From: Collimonas fungivorans
Lineage (GTDB): Bacteria > Pseudomonadota > Gammaproteobacteria > Burkholderiales > Burkholderiaceae_D
DNA: 64,000 bases
Direction: 5' to 3'
Assembly (NCBI RefSeq): GCF_001584145.1
Contig: NZ_CP013232.1
Location: 2,666,001 to 2,730,000, forward strand
The notes under the pieces were generated by a model that saw only the letters and a list, made by a program, of their open reading frames with translations, did no database searches and was not told the origin of the DNA. A program made the position numbers and the translations under genes. Shown here piece by piece: positions 60,275 to 64,000 of the stretch (its first letter is position 1; every line of letters begins with the position of its first letter).

Positions 60275-61666
60275 TCAAACGAAAACGGCCTGTGCCTGCA
60301 ATGTGTCCATCGTAGCTTGCAATACCTGCAATTGCCGGCGCGCCAATGCTTCTGCCGGCGCCGTTGCAGCGGCCGGATCGAACAATGCGGTTAGGGCTTC
60401 GAGGTCAAGCTTGTCGTGCAAGCGCTGATCTGCCTTGACGGCATCCAGCAACACTTCGGACAGTTGCCTGCCATCGGCGAGCGCGCGCTGCGTCAACTGT
60501 TCCATCAGGCCATGCGCCTGTGGCCGGCCGATGGCGCCGGCCAGGTAAATCGATGCGGCTTCTGCGAACACCAGTCCTTGCAGCGCATCGATATTGCGCA
60601 GCATGCGTTTGGCATCGACCTGCAACCCGGCGATGGCTTCGTTCAATGCGCTGAGTGCGCCGTGGGCGCTGAGGAACAAGCCGGGCCACTCCGCCAGTTC
60701 GGCCTGCCAGTTGCCGAGGCCGCGCTCATGCTGCTGGCCCATGCTCGCCAGCAGCGCGGCCGCGCTTTGCGGAGTACGGGTGGCCGCCGCCAGGGCGATC
60801 ATGGCCGATACCGGATTGCGCTTGTGCGGCATGGCCGACGAACCGCCGCGGCCATTGCCGGACGGTTCCGCCAGCTCGGCGATTTCACCTTGCGCCAGCA
60901 GGCTGAGGTCGGTGCCGATCTTGCCCAGGCTGCCGGCCAGCACCGCGACTTCCAGTCCCAGCCGTACCCATTCGTCGCGCTGGGTATGCCAGGCGGCGTC
61001 GGCCACCGACAGCCCCAGGTCGTCTGCCATGCGCTGCGCTACCAGCGGGCCTTTTGCGCCCATCACCGCCAGCGTGCCGACCGCACCGCCCAATTGCAGC
61101 TGCAGCGCGCGCTGCGCAGCCTGGCGCAGCTGCAGGCGCGCGCGCAGCAAAGGCGCGGCCCAGCCAGCCAGCTTGAAACCGAAGCTGGTGACCTGGGCCG
61201 GCTGCATCAGAGTGCGCGCCAGTATCGGCGTCGCCAGATGCTGGCCGGCCAGGCGCAGCAAGTTGTCGACCAGCGTTTGCAGGCCCTGGTCGAGCAGGCT
61301 CAGCGCTTCGCGGGTGACCAGCGCCATGGCGGTATCGATCACGTCCTGGCTGGTGCTGCCCCAGTGCACGTGGCTTGCGGATTCCTGGTTGAACAAGGCG
61401 ACCGTCTTGGTCAGCTCCTTGACCAGCGGAATCGCCAGGCTGCCGGCGCGGCGGCTGGCGTGCACCAGCGCCGGGATGTCGTACAGCTGCGCATTGCAGA
61501 CGCCGGCGATGGCGCGTGCCGCGCTTTCCGGGATCACGCCCTCGGCCGCCTGCGCGCGCGCCAGGGCTTCTTCAAAACGAAACATGGCCTGCACCACGGC
61601 GGTATCGTCGAATATGGCGATCATTTCCGGAGTGGTCAGGAAACTGTCAAAGATTGAAACGCTCAT
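60275..61666 (-). CDS. pcaB: 3-Carboxy-cis,cis-muconate cycloisomerase
   Basis: 463 residues of the fumarase/aspartase superfamily, with the signature GSSAMPHKRNPVSA and, earlier, SASHVHWGSTSQDVIDTAMAL. It closes 3-carboxymuconate to 4-carboxymuconolactone in protocatechuate breakdown. ATG 61666 has GGAG upstream. It lies between pcaG and the pcaCD gene on the same strand. Confidence 0.96.
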   Translation of the reverse strand: MSVSIFDSFLTTPEMIAIFDDTAVVQAMFRFEEALARAQAAEGVIPESAARAIAGVCNAQLYDIPALVHASRRAGSLAIPLVKELTKTVALFNQESASHVHWGSTSQDVIDTAMALVTREALSLLDQGLQTLVDNLLRLAGQHLATPILARTLMQPAQVTSFGFKLAGWAAPLLRARLQLRQAAQRALQLQLGGAVGTLAVMGAKGPLVAQRMADDLGLSVADAAWHTQRDEWVRLGLEVAVLAGSLGKIGTDLSLLAQGEIAELAEPSGNGRGGSSAMPHKRNPVSAMIALAAATRTPQSAAALLASMGQQHERGLGNWQAELAEWPGLFLSAHGALSALNEAIAGLQVDAKRMLRNIDALQGLVFAEAASIYLAGAIGRPQAHGLMEQLTQRALADGRQLSEVLLDAVKADQRLHDKLDLEALTALFDPAAATAPAEALARRQLQVLQATMDTLQAQAVFV

Positions 61667-61684
61667 GGCGACTCCGTCTGATGC

Positions 61685-62203
61685 TCAAACATAGTCGAAG
61701 AACACGGTTTCCTGCTCGCCCTGCATCCAGATATCCCAATGATATCGGGCATCTCCTTGTTTGCGCGCAATCAAGGTGGGGCGCCTGTCCGCGGGAACCT
61801 GGCTGAGTATCTCGGATTGCGCCAGGCCGCTGTCGTCTTCCAGGAAAACCGCGCTGAACTGGTGCTTCACCAGGCCGCGTGCAAAGACGGTGGCGAACAG
61901 CACGGGTTTTCCGGAACAGGCAGGGCTGGGCAGCGATACCTCGATGCGGAAAGCGCCGTTGTCGTTGGTGGCGACGCGGCGGAAACCCGGTATCTGCTGT
62001 GCCGTTTCGGCGGCTGCCGCGTCGGGCATCCAGGCTTCGATCCAGCCGTCGCTGATTGGCACGCCGTCGCCATCGCGCAGGATGCCGCTGATGGTGATGG
62101 TTGGCGCACTGCTGTGCAGTGTGGCGCTGGCGCTTACCGCCCAGGCCCATGCTTCGTGCGGGAAAGGGCCTACGGTTTGTGAGGTGGTGATATTGGAAGC
62201 CAT
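61685..62203 (-). CDS. pcaG: Protocatechuate 3,4-dioxygenase alpha subunit
   Basis: 172 residues: TVGPFPHEAWAW, ISGILRDGDGVPISDGWIEAWMPD, and PTLIARKQGDARYHWDIWMQGEQETVFFDYV, the alpha subunit pattern of intradiol dioxygenases. It lacks the iron ligands, which the beta subunit supplies. Directly follows pcaH, 12 bases after its stop. Confidence 0.95.
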   Translation of the reverse strand: MASNITTSQTVGPFPHEAWAWAVSASATLHSSAPTITISGILRDGDGVPISDGWIEAWMPDAAAAETAQQIPGFRRVATNDNGAFRIEVSLPSPACSGKPVLFATVFARGLVKHQFSAVFLEDDSGLAQSEILSQVPADRRPTLIARKQGDARYHWDIWMQGEQETVFFDYV

Positions 62204-62215
62204 TTGTATTTGCTT

Positions 62216-62908
62216 TCAGAGACCCATGGGGGTGGCGTCGCGGCCACGCAGGACGATGTCGAATTCATAGCCCAGCATCTGGTCGTCGACGGTCTGCTCC
62301 AGGCTGAAGCGCGCAATCAGCCGCTGGCGTGCGGCCAGGTCGGGGATGCTTTGGAATATCGGGTCGTAATCGAACAGGGGATCGCTGGGGAAATACATCT
62401 GCGTCACCAGCCGCTGCGCATAGACGCTGCCGAACAGGGAGAAATGGATATGCGCCGGGCGCCAGGCCTTGTGGTGGTTGCCCCAGGGATAAGGGCCGGG
62501 CTTGATGGTGACAAAGCGGTAGCGGCCGTCGTCGTCGGTCAGCATCTTGCCGAAGCCGAAAAAATTCGGATCGAGCGGCGCATCGTGCTGGTCGCGTTTG
62601 TGCCAGTAGCGGCCGGCGGAATTGCACTGCCAGACTTCCAGCAGCGAATTGCGCACCGGCTTGCCGTCTTCATCCAGTACGCGGCCGGTGACCACGATTT
62701 TTTCGCCGAGCGGCTCGCCTTGCCCATGCCTGGTCAGGTCGGTATCGTGCGGCAGGATCAGGCTGGGCGAAGCGCTGATGTTGGCCTGGACCGGTTCGGC
62801 GGCGCGGATGCGCAGCGGCTCCCGGGTCGGGCCGCGTTTCACGGTAGAGATATAGGGCGGATAAATCAGGCTGGGGTAGACCCCGGGTTCTGCGGACTCG
62901 AATCTCAC
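62216..62908 (-). CDS. pcaH: Protocatechuate 3,4-dioxygenase beta subunit
   Basis: The iron ligands are visible: Tyr in SAGRYWHKRDQ, Tyr in KPGPYPWGNHH, and the His pair in RPAHIHFSLFG. I place the start at GTG 62908 because AAAAGGAAAA lies seven bases upstream and a likely IclR operator at 62982 would otherwise be within the gene. ATG 62980 and ATG 63007 are in frame but have no ribosome site. The 230-residue product opens protocatechuate together with PcaG. First gene of the pca operon. Confidence 0.92.
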   Translation of the reverse strand: MRFESAEPGVYPSLIYPPYISTVKRGPTREPLRIRAAEPVQANISASPSLILPHDTDLTRHGQGEPLGEKIVVTGRVLDEDGKPVRNSLLEVWQCNSAGRYWHKRDQHDAPLDPNFFGFGKMLTDDDGRYRFVTIKPGPYPWGNHHKAWRPAHIHFSLFGSVYAQRLVTQMYFPSDPLFDYDPIFQSIPDLAARQRLIARFSLEQTVDDQMLGYEFDIVLRGRDATPMGL

Positions 62909-62981
62909 GTAGTTTTCCTTTTGTTTGGAGGGAGCGCTGCGGCCATCGTCTTGGGCAGCCAGAAAATCGGTTCTCCGCATG

Positions 62982-63001
62982 ATTGTGCGTATATCGCGCA
63001 A
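62982..63001. promoter_or_regulatory. Candidate IclR operator near pcaH
   Basis: ATTGTGCG followed by TATAT and CGCGCAA gives an imperfect dyad TGTGCG-N5-CGCGCA (62984-63000). A similar sequence starts at 63096. Confidence 0.5.
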
Positions 63002-63095
63002 AAACATGATTTTCTGTCTAAGTAATTTAAATCATAGGGGATCGGCAAGTTGGCATCAAGGTGATACGATGCTGTCGTAACCGCATAACGCCCAC

Positions 63096-63113
63096 ATTGT
63101 GCGATATGCGCCC
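63096..63113. promoter_or_regulatory. Candidate IclR operator near the regulator gene
   Basis: ATTGTGCGATATGCGCCC shares ATTGTGCG and the following AT-rich/CGC part with the site at 62982. It lies 14 bases before the regulator start, suggesting autoregulation. Confidence 0.5.
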
Positions 63114-63126
63114 AAATGGAGATTTC

Positions 63127-63942
63127 ATGACTATCAAATCCTTGCCTGATGCGCGTTCGGATACAGCGCCAATTCCTTCTTCGGAAGAACCGCTCAAGCG
63201 CGACTTGATCGCCGGGCTGGAAAAAGGCTTGCTGGTGATTGAGGCTTTTGACCAGGAGCGCTCGCGCCTGACGATCAGCGAGGTGGCGCAGCGCGCCGGC
63301 CTGACGCGGGCCGCAGCCAGGCGCTACCTGATTACCTTGACGCACCTGGGTTATGTACGGCATGAACAGAAGGTGTTTTCGCTGACGCCCAAGGTGCTGC
63401 GGTTGGGACAGTCCTACCTGCATTCGGCGCGCCTGCCGCGCATCGTCCAGCCCTTGCTGTATCGCCTGGCTTATTCGCTGGAGGAGGCAGCTTCAGCCGG
63501 GGTGCTGGACCACGACGAGCTGGTGTGCGTGGCCGCCGTCAGCGCCGGCCGGCTGGTATCGGCGACGCTGCAGCCGGGCACGCGGGTGCCGGCGTTTTGC
63601 ACCGCCAACGGCCGCGTCCTGCTGGCCAGCCTGCCGCAAGCGCAGATCGAATCGTTCCTGGAACGGCTGCAGCTTGAGCCGATCACCGCCCACACCATCA
63701 TCAACAAGGAAAGGCTGCTGCTGGAAATTACCCGCACCCGGGCGCAGGGTTACGCGGTGGTCGACCAGGAGCTGGAACTGGGCTTGCGCACCATCGCGGT
63801 TCCGCTCAAGAATTTCCGGGGGGAGACGGTTGCGGCGGTGAATGTCAGCGTGCATGCGGCGCGCATGGCGGTGGAGGATATTGTCGAGCGCTGCTTGCCG
63901 GCGCTGCTGAAAGCGCAGGTGGAGTTGACGGCATTGCTGTAA
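63127..63942 (+). CDS. pcaR: IclR-family regulator of the pca genes (PcaR/PcaU-type)
   Basis: 271 residues from ATG 63127 with GGAG at 63118-63121. HTH region: GLEKGLLVIEAFDQERSRLTISEVAQRAGLTRAAARRYLITLTHLGYV; the IclR ligand domain follows with AFCTANGRVLLASLP and GYAVVDQELELGLRTIAVPL. This is the PcaR/PcaU/PobR pattern of aromatic-pathway activators, which respond to 3-oxoadipate or protocatechuate. Divergent from pcaH across a 218-base regulatory gap. Confidence 0.93.
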   Translation: MTIKSLPDARSDTAPIPSSEEPLKRDLIAGLEKGLLVIEAFDQERSRLTISEVAQRAGLTRAAARRYLITLTHLGYVRHEQKVFSLTPKVLRLGQSYLHSARLPRIVQPLLYRLAYSLEEAASAGVLDHDELVCVAAVSAGRLVSATLQPGTRVPAFCTANGRVLLASLPQAQIESFLERLQLEPITAHTIINKERLLLEITRTRAQGYAVVDQELELGLRTIAVPLKNFRGETVAAVNVSVHAARMAVEDIVERCLPALLKAQVELTALL

Positions 63943-63948
63943 CCGCGG

Positions 63949-64000
63949 TCAGACCCACATCATCAAGGTATTCGCCGTAGCCTGCAATGCCGGCAGGCAG
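63949..64000 (-). CDS. Possible C-terminal end of an unidentified minus-strand gene
   Basis: Reading on the minus strand from the right edge, 16 codons run open to a TGA at 63951-63949 and encode a hydrophobic end (...ATANTLMMWV). It could be the tail of a protein convergent with the regulator. Too short for a family call. Confidence 0.3.
   Translation of the reverse strand, partial: CLPALQATANTLMMWV

Overview
The window looks like the chromosome of a GC-rich soil or plant-associated betaproteobacterium, probably Burkholderiales and close to Oxalobacteraceae such as Collimonas, Herbaspirillum or Janthinobacterium. This is inferred from the DUF4148 protein, the ACC deaminase/AcdR pair, the chitosanase, the pca genes and codon use; no rRNA or other taxonomic marker is present.

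1-2976: a family 2A encapsulin cluster: the end of a serine acetyltransferase gene, the shell gene, and a cysteine desulfurase with a long disordered N-terminus typical of encapsulated cargo. A clear terminator closes it.

3502-37639: one very long plus-strand locus for an extracellular contractile injection system (eCIS). Four small beta-rich proteins of unknown function come first. Then follow a DUF4255 cap protein, sheath, two tube proteins, a tail-assembly gene with a probable -1 frameshift, a candidate tape measure, a LysM-type tube/baseplate protein, hub, spike, PAAR tip, gp25, two baseplate-J-type wedge proteins, a tail protein I homologue and fibre proteins. Three consecutive putative Fe(II)/2-oxoglutarate oxygenases, an AAA+ ATPase and two DUF4157 cargo proteins close the locus. 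The first cargo protein carries a eukaryotic-type ubiquitin-specific protease domain. There are no head, integrase or lysis genes, so this is an injection machine and not a prophage.

37655-40877: ordinary genes: a TauD-type dioxygenase, a two-domain VOC protein, a truncated IS5-type transposase N-domain and a methyltransferase.

41062-49320: a tripartite RND efflux system (adaptor, pump, SDR on minus; outer-membrane factor on plus) with a TetR repressor and two matching 24-bp operators. A second TetR gene follows, with a 36-residue membrane protein that shares its operator type.

49432-55686: small secreted, GNAT, HD and AraC/DJ-1 genes, then a minus-strand run of ACC deaminase, cysteine dioxygenase and a four-domain rhodanese. 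The divergent acdR lies across an inverted repeat.

56227-58807: a YXWGXW-motif protein, a secreted chitosanase with a chitin-binding module, and a membrane protein. 58971-63942: pcaHGB and a frameshifted pcaCD fusion on minus, with a divergent IclR regulator. A few bases of another minus-strand gene may start at the right edge.
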